From Gemmobacter aquatilis (GTDB lineage: Bacteria; Pseudomonadota; Alphaproteobacteria; Rhodobacterales; Rhodobacteraceae): a stretch of 64,000 nt of DNA. The stretch's first letter is position 1. Every line of letters starts with the position of its first letter. Below the pieces are notes generated by a model, which had not been told where the DNA came from, searched no databases, and worked only from the letters and a program-made list of their open reading frames with translations. The stretch is taken from contig NZ_FOCE01000001.1 of assembly GCF_900110025.1 (NCBI RefSeq), positions 599,382 to 663,381 on the forward strand. The letters are read 5' to 3'. This document shows positions 49,400-58,228 of this stretch, one piece after another. The position numbers and the translations under genes are program-made.

Positions 49400-50302
49400 A
49401 TGTTCACCATCACCGCGCTCTATCACTTCACCCGCTTCCCCGACCCCGCCGCCCTGCGCGCGCCCCTGCAAACGCTGGCCGAGGCGCAGGGCGTCAAAGG
49501 CTCGCTGCTGTTGGCGACCGAGGGGATCAACGGCACCATCGCCGGCCCCCGCGCCGGGATCGACGCCATGCTGGCGCATATCCGCGCCCTGCCCGGTTGC
49601 GCCGCGTTGGCGCATAAGGAAAGCTGGTCCGACACCATGCCGTTTGGCCGCATGAAAGTGCGGCTGAAGCGGGAAATCGTCACCATGGGCCAGCCCGACA
49701 TCGACCCGCGCGCCTCTGTCGGCCATTACGTCGCCCCTGCCGACTGGAACGAGTTGATCACCCAACCCGACGTGGCGGTGATCGACACCCGCAACGATTA
49801 CGAGGTCGCCATCGGCACCTTTCGGGGCGCCGTGGATCCCGAAACCCGCAGCTTCCGCGATTTTCCCGCCTGGTGGGCCGCGAACAAGGAGCGGTTTCAC
49901 AACAAGCGCATCGCCATGTTCTGCACCGGCGGCATCCGCTGCGAGAAATCGACGAATTTCCTGCTGCAGCAGGGCGTGCCCGAGGTCTTTCACCTCAAGG
50001 GCGGCATCCTGCAATATCTGGAAGACGTGCCCGAGGATCAAAGCCTGTGGCACGGCCAGTGCTATGTCTTCGATCAGCGCGTCAGCGTCGGCCACGGCCT
50101 TGTGCCCGGCGATTACGACACCTGCCACGCTTGCCGCCGCCCGCTGTCCGCCACCGACAAGCAGCACGAAGCCTATGAAGAAGGCGTGCAATGCCCGCAT
50201 TGCACCGGCGAATATACCGAGGCCGACCGCGCCCGGTTCCGCGAGCGGATGCACCAGATGCGACTGGCCGAACAGCGCGGCACCCGCCACCTCGGCGCCT
50301 GA
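49400..50302 (+). CDS. trhO: tRNA uridine(34) hydroxylase TrhO (YceA), rhodanese family
   Basis: TrhO uses oxygen to form 5-hydroxyuridine at position 34 of some tRNAs. The 300-residue protein has an N-terminal acylphosphatase-like domain (TEGINGTIAGPRAGID), a rhodanese domain with active Cys175 in FCTGGIRCEKS, and C-terminal cysteines CHAC and CPHC that may bind zinc. The ATG at 49400 begins MFTITALYHFTRFPD; upstream in-frame sequence overlaps pncA in antisense and is rejected. It is divergent from pncA by 94 bases. Confidence 0.95.
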   Translation: MFTITALYHFTRFPDPAALRAPLQTLAEAQGVKGSLLLATEGINGTIAGPRAGIDAMLAHIRALPGCAALAHKESWSDTMPFGRMKVRLKREIVTMGQPDIDPRASVGHYVAPADWNELITQPDVAVIDTRNDYEVAIGTFRGAVDPETRSFRDFPAWWAANKERFHNKRIAMFCTGGIRCEKSTNFLLQQGVPEVFHLKGGILQYLEDVPEDQSLWHGQCYVFDQRVSVGHGLVPGDYDTCHACRRPLSATDKQHEAYEEGVQCPHCTGEYTEADRARFRERMHQMRLAEQRGTRHLGA

Positions 50303-50319
50303 CACCACCCCCACCCCGG

Positions 50320-50342
50320 CCCTCCCCCCTGAAGGGGGAGGG
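50320..50342. terminator. Strong hairpin after trhO
   Basis: CCCTCCCCC and GGGGGAGGG form a 9-bp stem around CTGAA, 18 bases after the trhO stop. No clear T-run follows. It may be a terminator or one of the common palindromic intergenic units of Alphaproteobacteria. Confidence 0.5.
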
Positions 50343-50389
50343 GGCGCCTTGGCCCCGCCGTGGCTGGGCGGCATTGGCGTCGCAAAGGC

Positions 50390-50453
50390 AGGGGCTTTGC
50401 CCCTCTTGGCCTGCGGCCAATTCACCCCAGGATATTTTTGAACAGAAAATAAG
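50390..50453 (+). repeat. Dispersed intergenic repeat, copy 3
   Basis: AGGGGCTTTGCCCCT, then a GGCC-TGC-GGCC hairpin, then CCCCAGGATATTTTT and GAACAGAAAATAAG. It is the closest relative of copy 1 and sits between convergent trhO and the hydrolase gene. Confidence 0.6.
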
Positions 50454-50471
50454 GGGGCGATGCGCGCCGTG

Positions 50472-51197
50472 TCAGGGGGCAGCGCCCAGCGTGATCTCCA
50501 CCGCCCGCGCCAGGCCCATCACCGGGTCAAACCGCCCCTGCCGCAGAAACAGCACGGTCTGCGCGATCACCTCGGGGTTCAGCATCATGAAAGTATGCGT
50601 CACCGGCAGCACCAGATGCGCCCGCATCCCCGCCACCCGGGTCGAGGCGACCGAGACCTTGCCGTCATCCTGCCCGTCGATGAGCGCCGAATAGACCGGG
50701 TTCAGCGAGCGTGTGCCCGCGATCACCCCCAATTCGTAATCCGGCAGGGCCAGCGCCAGCGGCACCGATCCCGCGCCGGTGCCCAGTTCCATCCCGGCAG
50801 GGCCGTTGATCCATTCGAAGGCGCCCAGATGCCCGAAGGCATCGACGATCTCTGACCCGCCATTGGGCGGCGCCAGCATCACCACCCGCCCCATCTGCGC
50901 CGGTTTGTGATCGGCCAGCCAGACCCGCGCCAGAATCCCGCCCATCGAATGGGTCACGACATGCACCGGCCCCGGCCCGCAGCGTGCCACCGCCTCGCCC
51001 ACAAGCGGCGCCAGATCGCGGATCGGCGCGGCGGTCGAGGGGTAGCCCTCGTTCACCACGTCAAATCCCTGCGCCTGCAGCGCCTTTTCCATCGCCAGCA
51101 GCGAGGCCTCGCTGCGCGCCAGCCCATGCAGCAGCACCACGCAATCGGCCCAAACCGGAGCGGCCCACAGGCAAAGGATCAGAACCAGACGCAGCAT
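50472..51197 (-). CDS. Secreted alpha/beta hydrolase (lipase-like)
   Basis: This 241-residue protein has a signal peptide ([17 protein letters not shown]), a lipase-type oxyanion strand [13 protein letters not shown] and the nucleophile elbow [13 protein letters not shown], with [13 protein letters not shown] and [20 protein letters not shown] supplying the probable catalytic Asp and His region. It is similar to PGAP1/LipA-like bacterial lipases of the periplasm. The real substrate is unknown. It lies divergent from the Nudix gene with 28 bases between start codons. Confidence 0.85.
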   Translation of the reverse strand: MLRLVLILCLWAAPVWADCVVLLHGLARSEASLLAMEKALQAQGFDVVNEGYPSTAAPIRDLAPLVGEAVARCGPGPVHVVTHSMGGILARVWLADHKPAQMGRVVMLAPPNGGSEIVDAFGHLGAFEWINGPAGMELGTGAGSVPLALALPDYELGVIAGTRSLNPVYSALIDGQDDGKVSVASTRVAGMRAHLVLPVTHTFMMLNPEVIAQTVLFLRQGRFDPVMGLARAVEITLGAAP

Positions 51198-51225
51198 CCC
51201 CGCAATCTAGGCCCCTCGCCCCGCC

Positions 51226-51714
51226 ATGACCATGGACAAACCGCCCGCCATCGGCCAGCCTCGGCCCATGTCGAAGCCCAGCCCCCGCCTTGCCGCCCGC
51301 GCCCTGATCCTGCAGGACAACCGCCTGTTGCTCGTCAACGCCTTCCGCACCACCGTCTCGGATCTGTGGTGCGCGCCCGGTGGCGGCGTCGAACGCGGCG
51401 CCTCGCTGCCCGCCAACCTCGCCCGCGAGGTGTACGAGGAAACCGGCCTCACCGTCACCGTGGGCGCCCCGGCGCTGGTGAACGAATTTCACGATCCCCA
51501 TGGCAGCTTCCATCAGGTGGACATCTATTTCCGCTGCACCATCACCGCAGGCCAGATTTCGTCCAACTGGCGCGACCCCGAAGGTATCGTGACCGAGCGC
51601 CGCTTCTTCTCGCGCGCCGGTCTCGCCGCCATCCGCTTCAAACCCGACAGTCTGGCCGCCGCCGCCTGGGGCGAAGGCATCCTCTATGACCCGCTGGAGC
51701 CGATCGTCCGATGA
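51226..51714 (+). CDS. Nudix hydrolase
   Basis: This 162-residue hydrolase carries a complete Nudix box: GGGVERGASLPANLAREV continuing to YEETGL (about residues 47-70). Nudix enzymes cleave nucleoside diphosphates linked to other groups, such as damaged nucleotides or ADP-ribose. Substrate is unknown. The first ATG (51226) gives an extra 14 residues; a second at 51268 (MSKPSPRLAARALIL) is equally plausible, since neither has a good ribosome-binding site. It overlaps the next gene by ATGA. Confidence 0.88.
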   Translation: MTMDKPPAIGQPRPMSKPSPRLAARALILQDNRLLLVNAFRTTVSDLWCAPGGGVERGASLPANLAREVYEETGLTVTVGAPALVNEFHDPHGSFHQVDIYFRCTITAGQISSNWRDPEGIVTERRFFSRAGLAAIRFKPDSLAAAAWGEGILYDPLEPIVR

Positions 51715-52217
51715 GCCGCGCCTTCGTCAAGGAAGACGGCAATGATCTGGCCCCCCTGCCCGACCTGCCGATCCCCGACCATCCGAACTATGTCACCCCG
51801 CGCGGTCTGGCCGCGCTGCAGACCCGCCTGCGCGATACGCAATCCCGCCTCGCCACCCTGCGCGCCCGCCCCGACCGGCTCGACAAACTGCCCGAGGCCG
51901 CCGCCGAACGCGACATCCGCTATCTGGAGGCGCGGTTGCGCTCGGCCCAGGTGATCGACCCGGCGCGCCAGCCGCTGACCGCCGTCGCCTTCGGCCTGCG
52001 CGTCACCGTGGCGGAGGGCAGCGGCCAGACCGCCACCTATGAAATCACCGGCGAGGATGAGGCCGATGCCCCCCTTGGCCGCATCGCCCCCCATTCGCCG
52101 CTCGCCCGCGCGCTCATGGGCGCCGAACCCGGCGATACCGTCACCTGGCGCCGCCCCACCGGGCCGCTGGAGCTGGAAATCCTCAAGATCGAGCCTCCCG
52201 ATGATCCGCAGCCTTGA
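51711..52217 (+). CDS. GreA/GreB-family transcription elongation factor-like protein
   Basis: This 168-residue protein is a Gre-family member: a helical N-terminal hairpin (LAALQTRLRDTQSRLATLRARPDRLDKL, then AAERDIRYLEARLRSAQVID) and a C-terminal FKBP-like domain (YEITGEDEADAPLGRIAPHSPLARALMGAEPGDTV). Gre factors enter the RNA polymerase channel to restart backtracked complexes. The tip acidic pair of a true GreA/GreB is not plainly seen, so it may be a modified regulator such as Rnk-like. It is coupled to Nudix and GNAT genes. Confidence 0.85.
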   Translation: MSRAFVKEDGNDLAPLPDLPIPDHPNYVTPRGLAALQTRLRDTQSRLATLRARPDRLDKLPEAAAERDIRYLEARLRSAQVIDPARQPLTAVAFGLRVTVAEGSGQTATYEITGEDEADAPLGRIAPHSPLARALMGAEPGDTVTWRRPTGPLELEILKIEPPDDPQP

Positions 52218-52689
52218 CCCGCAACAAGACCGCGCCGCCGTCGCGGCGCTGTTCCGCGCCGCCGCCGATTACGTCGCGCTGGAAACCGGCCTGCCGGTCG
52301 ATGACTCGCAGGCCGACGCCTTCTTCACCGATGCCCCGCCTGGCATCGACCCGGCCACCAGTCTGCGCCTCGGCCTGTTCGACGGCGCCACCCTGCTGGG
52401 CAAGGTGGATGTGGCCTTCGGCTATCCCGGGCCGCAGGATGCCTATATCGGCCTGATGATCTTTGCCCCTGCCGCCCGCGGCGCAGGCCATGGCGCCCGC
52501 CTGCTGCGCGCGGTCGAAACCGCCGCCCGGGCGCGCGGCGCCACCCGCCTGCTGATCGCCGCGCTGGAGGCCAATCCCAAAGGCCGCGCCTTCTGGCAGC
52601 GGGAAGGCTTCCTGCCCGAACAGGTGTTCCCTGATCGCCCCTATGGCACCCGGCACCACACCGTCCACCGGATGGCCAAACCGCTCTGA
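52201..52689 (+). CDS. GNAT family N-acetyltransferase
   Basis: This 162-residue protein shows the GNAT acetyl-CoA fold: the beta4 segment DAYIGLMIFAPAARGAGHGARLLRAVE contains the pyrophosphate-binding R/Q-x-x-G-x-G/A pattern (ARGAGHGARLL), and ANPKGRAFWQREGF is the usual C-terminal part. Substrate not predictable. The start ATG at 52201 lies within the end of the Gre-like gene (17-base overlap); the frame continues upstream but overlaps that gene fully. It is the third gene of Nudix-Gre-GNAT. Confidence 0.88.
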   Translation: MIRSLDPQQDRAAVAALFRAAADYVALETGLPVDDSQADAFFTDAPPGIDPATSLRLGLFDGATLLGKVDVAFGYPGPQDAYIGLMIFAPAARGAGHGARLLRAVETAARARGATRLLIAALEANPKGRAFWQREGFLPEQVFPDRPYGTRHHTVHRMAKPL

Positions 52690-52746
52690 TCCCTTCTTCT
52701 TTGTAAAAATACCCACGGGGGGAGGCCGCAGGCCGTGGTCCCCCCT
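52690..52746 (-). repeat. Dispersed intergenic repeat, copy 4
   Basis: On the minus strand it reads GTGGGTATTTTTACAAAGAA followed by GAAGGG, beside a GGCC-TGC-GGCC hairpin framed by a run of C and G. It lies between two convergent genes. Confidence 0.55.
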
Positions 52747-52747
52747 C

Positions 52748-54355
52748 TCAGCCCGCGCGCAGGCCCGCCGCGCAGCGCGTCCAGACCCAGCCACAGGGCG
52801 CAAGCCGCACCACGCCGCCCGCCAGCACCGCCCCTTCCGATGGCCCGTCCAGCGCCGCAAGCCCCGTCACCGGCACATCCACCGCCACATCCGACAGGTT
52901 GAACAGGCACAGCACCGATCCGCCCGCCGCATCGCGCCGGAAGCCCAGCACCGGCGCCGCCAGATCGAAGAACACGCTCCGCCCCGCCTGCAACGCCGAT
53001 CCCTTCCGCCACCCCAGCAGGCTGCGATAGGTTTCCAGCACCGATCCGTCCACCCCGTCCTGCCCCATCACGTTGCGCGCCAGTTGCGGCGCCTTCACCG
53101 GCAGCCAGGGCTTCACCGCGCTGAACCCGCCATGGCGCGACCCGTCCCACACCATCGGTGTGCGGCAGCCATCGCGCCCCTTGTAATCCGGCCAGAAGCG
53201 GAAGCCGGGCGGGTCGGTCAGCTCGTCATACTCGATCTCCGTCTCGCTCTGCCCCAGTTCCTCGCCCTGATACAGACAGATCGAGCCCTCAAAGCTCAGC
53301 AGCAGCGCCGCCGCCAGCTTGGCCACCTGTTCTGGCGTGCCAAAGTCTTCCCAGCGCGTCACATGGCGGATCACGTCATGGTTGGAAAAGGCCCACATCG
53401 GCCAGCCATTCGGCGCCGCGTCAAAGAACCCTTCCACGCGCGACCGGAAATGCGCGGGCGAGAATTTCGGCCCCAGCATGTCAAAGCTGTAGGCCATGTG
53501 CAGCCGCCCGTCGCTGGTGTAATCCTCCATGATCTTCAGCGCCCGGCGCGGGTTGTCGCCTACCTCGCCCACCATGGTCCGCCCGTCATAACCGTCCAGC
53601 ACCGCCCGCATCCGCGCCAGAAACGCCAGATTCTCGGGCCGCGTCTTGGAATATTCGTGGTCCTGCATGTCATAGGGATTGACCGCCGGGGTGTTTTCCA
53701 CGCTCGGCTCCGGCCCGTTGTCGCGCAGCTTGGCATCGTGGAAGTAATAGTTCACCGTATCCAGCCGGAACCCGTCCACCCCCCGCTCCAGCCAGAAGCG
53801 CAGCACGGAAAGCGCCCAGTCCTGCACCTCGGGGTTATGAAAGTTGAAATCCGGCTGCGAGGGCAGGAAGTTGTGCAGGTAATACTGCCGCCGCTGCGTA
53901 TCCCATTCCCAGGCAGAACCACCAAAGACCGAAATCCAGTTGTTGGGCGGGCTGCCATCGGGTTTCGCATCGGCCCAGACATACCAGTCCGCCTTGGCAT
54001 TGTCGCGCGACCGTCGGCTTTCGGCAAAGAACGGATGCTGGTCGCTGGAATGGCTGATCACCTGATCCACGATCACCTTCAGGCCCAGATCATGGGCGCG
54101 GTCCACCAGCGCGTCAAAATCCTCCAGCGTGCCGAACAGCGGGTCGATGTCGCAATAGTCCGACACGTCATAGCCCATGTCGGCCATCGGGCTGCGAAAC
54201 ACCGGCGACAGCCAGATCGCATCGACCCCCAGCCGCGCCACATGGTCCAGCCGATGGGTGATCCCCGCCAGATCACCGATCCCGTCGCCATCGCTATCCT
54301 GAAAGGATCGCGGGTAGATCTGATAGACCACCGCGCCGCGCCACCACTCGCTCAT
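52748..54355 (-). CDS. Alpha-glucosidase (GH13 family)
   Basis: This 535-residue enzyme hydrolyses alpha-glucosidic bonds of oligosaccharides. It begins WWRGAVVYQIYPRSFQDSDGDG; the conserved GH13 regions are LGVDAIWLSPVFRSPMADMGYD, VIVDQVISHSSDQHPFF, GVDGFRLDTVNYYF (nucleophile Asp), TMVGEVGD (acid/base Glu) and FSNHDVIRH. The ATG at 54355 follows AGGAGA and gives MSEWWRG; an ATG five codons upstream is less well placed. No sugar transporter or LacI regulator is adjacent, unlike typical agl loci. It is divergent from an MFS gene with a patterned 210-base region between. Confidence 0.93.
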   Translation of the reverse strand: MSEWWRGAVVYQIYPRSFQDSDGDGIGDLAGITHRLDHVARLGVDAIWLSPVFRSPMADMGYDVSDYCDIDPLFGTLEDFDALVDRAHDLGLKVIVDQVISHSSDQHPFFAESRRSRDNAKADWYVWADAKPDGSPPNNWISVFGGSAWEWDTQRRQYYLHNFLPSQPDFNFHNPEVQDWALSVLRFWLERGVDGFRLDTVNYYFHDAKLRDNGPEPSVENTPAVNPYDMQDHEYSKTRPENLAFLARMRAVLDGYDGRTMVGEVGDNPRRALKIMEDYTSDGRLHMAYSFDMLGPKFSPAHFRSRVEGFFDAAPNGWPMWAFSNHDVIRHVTRWEDFGTPEQVAKLAAALLLSFEGSICLYQGEELGQSETEIEYDELTDPPGFRFWPDYKGRDGCRTPMVWDGSRHGGFSAVKPWLPVKAPQLARNVMGQDGVDGSVLETYRSLLGWRKGSALQAGRSVFFDLAAPVLGFRRDAAGGSVLCLFNLSDVAVDVPVTGLAALDGPSEGAVLAGGVVRLAPCGWVWTRCAAGLRAG

Positions 54356-54423
54356 GCCTGTCTCCTGCACCGTTCGCGCTAACGTAGCGCCCCCCGGCCC
54401 CGGCCCGCAAGCGCCCGACGGCG

Positions 54424-54452
54424 GGTGTACCGGGGGTGTACGCCCGGTGTAC
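54424..54452. promoter_or_regulatory. Three phased GGTGTAC direct repeats
   Basis: GGTGTAC occurs at 54424-54430, 54435-54441 and 54446-54452, an exact 11-base period, so all face the same side of DNA. The cluster lies between the alpha-glucosidase and MFS starts. It may be an operator for one or both. Confidence 0.5.
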
Positions 54453-54491
54453 CGATGTCACCCCCCCTTTTTTCACCATTCCAAACCCCGA

Positions 54492-54506
54492 TTGTGTGCA
54501 TCACAA
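54492..54506. promoter_or_regulatory. TTGTG-N5-CACAA inverted repeat
   Basis: Perfect 5-bp arms around TGCAT, 60 bases before the MFS start. The pattern resembles GntR/CRP-like operators in symmetry only; no known regulator is adjacent. Confidence 0.35.
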
Positions 54507-54565
54507 AAATCACATTGACCCTGCGCCGCCGCCGCCTCACCCTCCGCCCCTGATCGGAGCGCGCC

Positions 54566-55801
54566 ATGACCAAAGCCAATATCTTCACCCCCGTCCTCAT
54601 CGCGGGCTGTGTGATCCTGCTGCTGAACTTCGCCCTGCGGGCCAGTTTCGGCGTGTTCCAATTGCCCATCGCCAATGAATTTGGCTGGCCGCGGGCCGAA
54701 TTTTCGCTGGCCATCGCCATCCAGAACCTTGCCTGGGGCATCGGCCAGCCGCTGTTCGGCGCCGTGGCGGAACGGTTCGGGGATCGCAAGGCGATCATCG
54801 CCGGCGCCCTGCTGTATGCGCTGGGGCTGGTGCTGTCGTCTTTCGCCGTCACGCCGGGGCAGATGCAACTTCTTGAAATCCTTGTCGGTTTCGGTATCGC
54901 GGGCACCGGCTTCGGTGTGGTTCTGGCCGTGGTGGGCCGGGCTGCCGCCCCCGAACACCGCTCGCTCACCCTTGGCATCGCCACCGCCGCAGGCTCTGCC
55001 GGTCAGGTGGTCGGCGCCCCCTTGGCCGAAATTCTGCTGCAAAGCTTCCCATGGCAGGGCGTCTTTCTGATCTTCGCGGGCATCATCCTTGCCACGCTGC
55101 TGGCCCTGCCCTTCCTGCGCTCGCCCGAACTTGCCAGCCGGGCCGAGCTGGAAGAAAGCTTGGGCAGCGTGCTGAAACGCGCCTTCGTCGATCCGTCTTT
55201 CATCATGATTTTCCTTGGTTTTTTCTCCTGCGGCTATCAGTTGGCCTTCATCACCGCCCACTTTCCCGCCTTCGTGACCGAGATGTGCGGCCCGATTGAT
55301 CCCAACGGCCCGCTCGCCGCCCTGGGCATTTCCAGCACCTCGGCACTGGGGGCGGTGGCAATCTCGGTGATCGGCCTCGCCAATATCGTCGGCACGATCA
55401 CGGCGGGGATGCTGGGCAAGAAGTTCACGAAAAAGTATTTGTTGGCAGGTATTTACACCGCCCGCACCGTGATTGCCGCCGCCTTCATCCTGCTGCCGAT
55501 GACGCCGACCACCGTGCTGTTGTTCTCGATCTCGATGGGCGCGCTGTGGCTGGCCACCGTGCCGCTGACCTCGGGCCTTGTCGCGCATATCTACGGGCTG
55601 CGCTACATGGGCACGCTCTACGGCTTCGTGTTCCTCAGCCACCAGATCGGCGGCTTCCTCGGCGTCTGGCTGGGTGGGAAAATGTATGACATTACAGGCA
55701 ATTACACGCTGGTCTGGTGGATCGGCGTCGGCGTCGGCGCCTTCTCGGCCCTCGTCCACCTGCCCATCCGCGAACGGCCCTGGGCCGCGCAGGCGGCCTG
55801 A
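54566..55801 (+). CDS. MFS transporter (monocarboxylate/OFA-like)
   Basis: This 411-residue membrane protein has 12 hydrophobic segments. The start ILLLNFALRASFGVFQLPIANEFGWPRAEFSLA and repeated GLANIVGTITAGMLGKKFTKKYLLAG are like MCT/OFA-type carriers for organic acids, although the substrate is not proven. The C-terminal half has VPLTSGLVAHIYGLRYMGTLYGFVFLSHQIGGFLGVWLGG. The ATG follows GGAG at 7 bases. It is the first gene after the patterned divergent region and 3 bases from a second MFS gene. Confidence 0.88.
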   Translation: MTKANIFTPVLIAGCVILLLNFALRASFGVFQLPIANEFGWPRAEFSLAIAIQNLAWGIGQPLFGAVAERFGDRKAIIAGALLYALGLVLSSFAVTPGQMQLLEILVGFGIAGTGFGVVLAVVGRAAAPEHRSLTLGIATAAGSAGQVVGAPLAEILLQSFPWQGVFLIFAGIILATLLALPFLRSPELASRAELEESLGSVLKRAFVDPSFIMIFLGFFSCGYQLAFITAHFPAFVTEMCGPIDPNGPLAALGISSTSALGAVAISVIGLANIVGTITAGMLGKKFTKKYLLAGIYTARTVIAAAFILLPMTPTTVLLFSISMGALWLATVPLTSGLVAHIYGLRYMGTLYGFVFLSHQIGGFLGVWLGGKMYDITGNYTLVWWIGVGVGAFSALVHLPIRERPWAAQAA

Positions 55802-55804
55802 CCC

Positions 55805-56977
55805 ATGCGCCTCGGCATCGCCAGCCTTGTCACAGCCTATGTGCTGAGCCAGTTCTACCGCGCCTTTCTGGCAGTTCTGGCCCCGACCCTGAAAGCCGAA
55901 CTTGGCGCCAGCGCCGAAGATCTGGCGCTGGCCTCGGGCCTGTGGTTCCTGACCTTCGCCGCCATGCAGCTTCCCGTCGGCTGGGCGCTGGATCGCATCG
56001 GCCCGCGCCGCACCAGCGCCGTTCTGCTGGCACTGGGCGGCGGCGGCGGCGCCCTTGTCTTTGCCACCGCACAGGGACCGCTGGCCGTCACCTTGGCGAT
56101 GGGCCTGATCGGCATCGGCTGCGCCCCGGTGCTGATGTCCAGCTACTACATCTTCGCCCGCCTCTACCGCCCCGCCGTCTTTGCCACCCTCGCCACCGCC
56201 ACGATCGGCATCGGCAGCCTTGGCAATATCGCAGGCAGCCTGCCCCTTGCCCGCGCGATCGAGGCGTTCGGCTGGCGCGGCACGCTGGGCGCCACCGCCG
56301 CGCTGACCCTGCTGGTCGCGGCCCTGATCGCCCTGGCCGTGCGCGACCCGGAACGCGCAGAGGGCCATGCCGAAGGCTCGGTGCTGGATTTGCTGAAACT
56401 CCGTGCCCTATGGCCGATTCTGGCAATGATGGCAGTCTGTTACCTGCCTGCCGGGGCGCTGCGCGGGCTGTGGATCGGCCCCTATTATGCCGATGTTTTC
56501 GCGGCGAATACCGAAACGGTGGGCCGCGCGACGCTGGTGATGGGTCTGGCGATGGTGGCCGGAAACTTCGCCTATGGCCCGCTGGACCGGCTGTTTCGCA
56601 CCCGCAAACGGGTGATCTTCACCGGAAACCTGATCTGCGCGCTCAGCCTGCTGGCGCTGTGGCTGCGCCCCGAGGCGGGCGGCTGGTTCACCCTGGCCCT
56701 GCTGTCGGCGATGGGGTTCTTCGGGTCCAGCTTCGGTATGGTCATCGCCCATGGCCGCGCCTTCTTTCCCCCGCATCTGGTGGGCCGGGGGGTGACGCTG
56801 CTCAACCTGTTCGGCATCGGCTCTGTCGGGCTGGTGCAACTGCTCACCGGGCGTTTGCATGCCGCCATCGCCCCCCTCCCCCCGTCGGCCCCCTATGCCG
56901 CGCTGTTCCTGTTCTTCGGCGCAACGCTGCTGTTCGGCTGCCTGATCTACCTCTTCGCCAAAGACCGCACCGACTGA
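55805..56977 (+). CDS. MFS transporter
   Basis: This 390-residue membrane protein has about 12 hydrophobic segments, with MFS motif A-like sequence GWALDRIGPRRTSAVLL after TM2. It has GLIGIGCAPVLMSSYYIFARLYRPAVFATLATATIGIGSLGNIAGSLPLA in the N-half and FGYGPLDRLFRTRKRVIF-like turns in the C-half (AYGPLDRLFRTRKRV). Substrate unknown. It lies 3 bases after the first MFS gene, so the two are probably co-transcribed, and 56 bases before the KpsS-like gene. Confidence 0.86.
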   Translation: MRLGIASLVTAYVLSQFYRAFLAVLAPTLKAELGASAEDLALASGLWFLTFAAMQLPVGWALDRIGPRRTSAVLLALGGGGGALVFATAQGPLAVTLAMGLIGIGCAPVLMSSYYIFARLYRPAVFATLATATIGIGSLGNIAGSLPLARAIEAFGWRGTLGATAALTLLVAALIALAVRDPERAEGHAEGSVLDLLKLRALWPILAMMAVCYLPAGALRGLWIGPYYADVFAANTETVGRATLVMGLAMVAGNFAYGPLDRLFRTRKRVIFTGNLICALSLLALWLRPEAGGWFTLALLSAMGFFGSSFGMVIAHGRAFFPPHLVGRGVTLLNLFGIGSVGLVQLLTGRLHAAIAPLPPSAPYAALFLFFGATLLFGCLIYLFAKDRTD

Positions 56978-57033
56978 GCTTTCCCTTTGCCCGGCGCGGG
57001 CCTACTTTGGCGCCAGCAACAGACAGGCCCGCG

Positions 57034-58191
57034 ATGATCGTCTTCCCCGCCGAATACAATGCCCGCAAGGAAGCCGTGTTCAAAGCGCTGGCCGAGGTTG
57101 AGGGCGCCTCGCGCCGCCTGACCGCCATCCCGCTGAACTTCCACGATTTCCCGGAAACCGCCGCCCGCGTGGCCGAAGCGCTGGCCCGCGCCAAGCGCCA
57201 GCCGAAAGGCCCCGTCGCGCGCTGGCTGAAACGGCAACTGCTGCGCGGCCAATACAACTGGGCCCGGCGCCATTTCACCAAGCACCCCGACCAGATCGCG
57301 CTGGCGTGGAACGGCCTCACCGGCTCGCGCATGTGTTTCCTGCAAGGGGCGCGCGATGCCGGGGCGCCCACGCTTTATGCCGAACTTGCCCCCCTGCCCG
57401 GTCGCATCACGCTGGACCCTGCGGGGGTGAACGCCGAGGGATCAGTGCCGCAAGGCCCTGATTTCTATCGCCAATGGGCCATCACCCATGACACCACCTC
57501 TTGGCGCGCCATCGGCGCGGGCCTGACCGCCCGCGCCTCGCGCCGCGCCGATGTCGGGCAAGCGGGCGGCGCATTGCCCGATACGCCCTTCCTGTTCTGC
57601 CCGCTGCAAGTGCCCGATGACAGTCAGGTCACGCTGTTCGCGGGCTGGTGTGGCGGCATGGACGGGTTTCTGGCGGCGCTGGCACAGGCCGCCGCCCATC
57701 TGCCCGCAGGCTGGCACCTGCGGCTGAAAGAGCATCCCTCGGCCAAGATCCCGCTGACCGCCGCGTTGGCCCCCCTGCTTGCCACCGGGCGCGCCGTGCT
57801 GGACAATGGCACCGACAGCTTTGCCCAGATCGCCGCCTCGCGCGGGGTGGTGACGCTGAACTCGTCGATGGGGCTGCAAAGCTTCTTCCATGACAAGCCC
57901 GTCATCACGCTCGGCCGCGCCTTCTTCACCCTGCCGGGGCTGGCGAACCACGCGCCCAACCAGCCCAGCTTGAACGCTCTGTTCACGACGCCCGACCGAC
58001 AAGGATTCGACGCAGACCTGCGCGCCGCCTTCCTGCATTGGCTCGGCACCGCCTATTACCCCGCCTTCACCGCCCCCGAAGGCCAGCCCGCGCAGTATGA
58101 CCGTGACGCATTCGCCGCAAAGCTCGCACAAGCGCGTGCGCAGGCCCGCGCGCGTGCAGAACCCCTTCCCCCCCGCCCCCCGTTGCGGTAA
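57034..58191 (+). CDS. KpsS-like capsule polysaccharide biosynthesis protein
   Basis: This 385-residue cytosolic protein resembles the KpsS/LipB (GT99-like Kdo transferase) family of capsule export loci, which add Kdo to the lipid anchor of capsule. Family features include AWNGLTGSRMCFLQGARDAGAPTLYAELAPLPGRITLDPAGVNAEGS and the C-terminal HLRLKEHPSAK, TLNSSMGLQSFFHDKPVITLG. The C-terminal 25 residues are rich in Ala/Arg. The frame is open upstream for 440 codons, but this is antisense-like overlap with the MFS genes; the ATG at 57034 gives the typical MIVFPAEYNARKEAVF. No other capsule gene is adjacent. Confidence 0.75.
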   Translation: MIVFPAEYNARKEAVFKALAEVEGASRRLTAIPLNFHDFPETAARVAEALARAKRQPKGPVARWLKRQLLRGQYNWARRHFTKHPDQIALAWNGLTGSRMCFLQGARDAGAPTLYAELAPLPGRITLDPAGVNAEGSVPQGPDFYRQWAITHDTTSWRAIGAGLTARASRRADVGQAGGALPDTPFLFCPLQVPDDSQVTLFAGWCGGMDGFLAALAQAAAHLPAGWHLRLKEHPSAKIPLTAALAPLLATGRAVLDNGTDSFAQIAASRGVVTLNSSMGLQSFFHDKPVITLGRAFFTLPGLANHAPNQPSLNALFTTPDRQGFDADLRAAFLHWLGTAYYPAFTAPEGQPAQYDRDAFAAKLAQARAQARARAEPLPPRPPLR

Positions 58192-58228
58192 GGGGCAGCG
58201 TCACTTTTGACGCTATGGAGGGTCCCCG

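Noticed and set aside
50320-50342. CRISPR-like or satellite repeat from the C/G-rich palindrome after trhO
   Set aside because: Single hairpin with no repeated spacer pattern; no CRISPR array was seen anywhere in the window.
55717-57033. Long N-terminal extension of the KpsS-like protein
   Set aside because: It lies out of frame over two well-supported MFS genes and is Arg/His-rich; the ATG at 57034 matches the family start.
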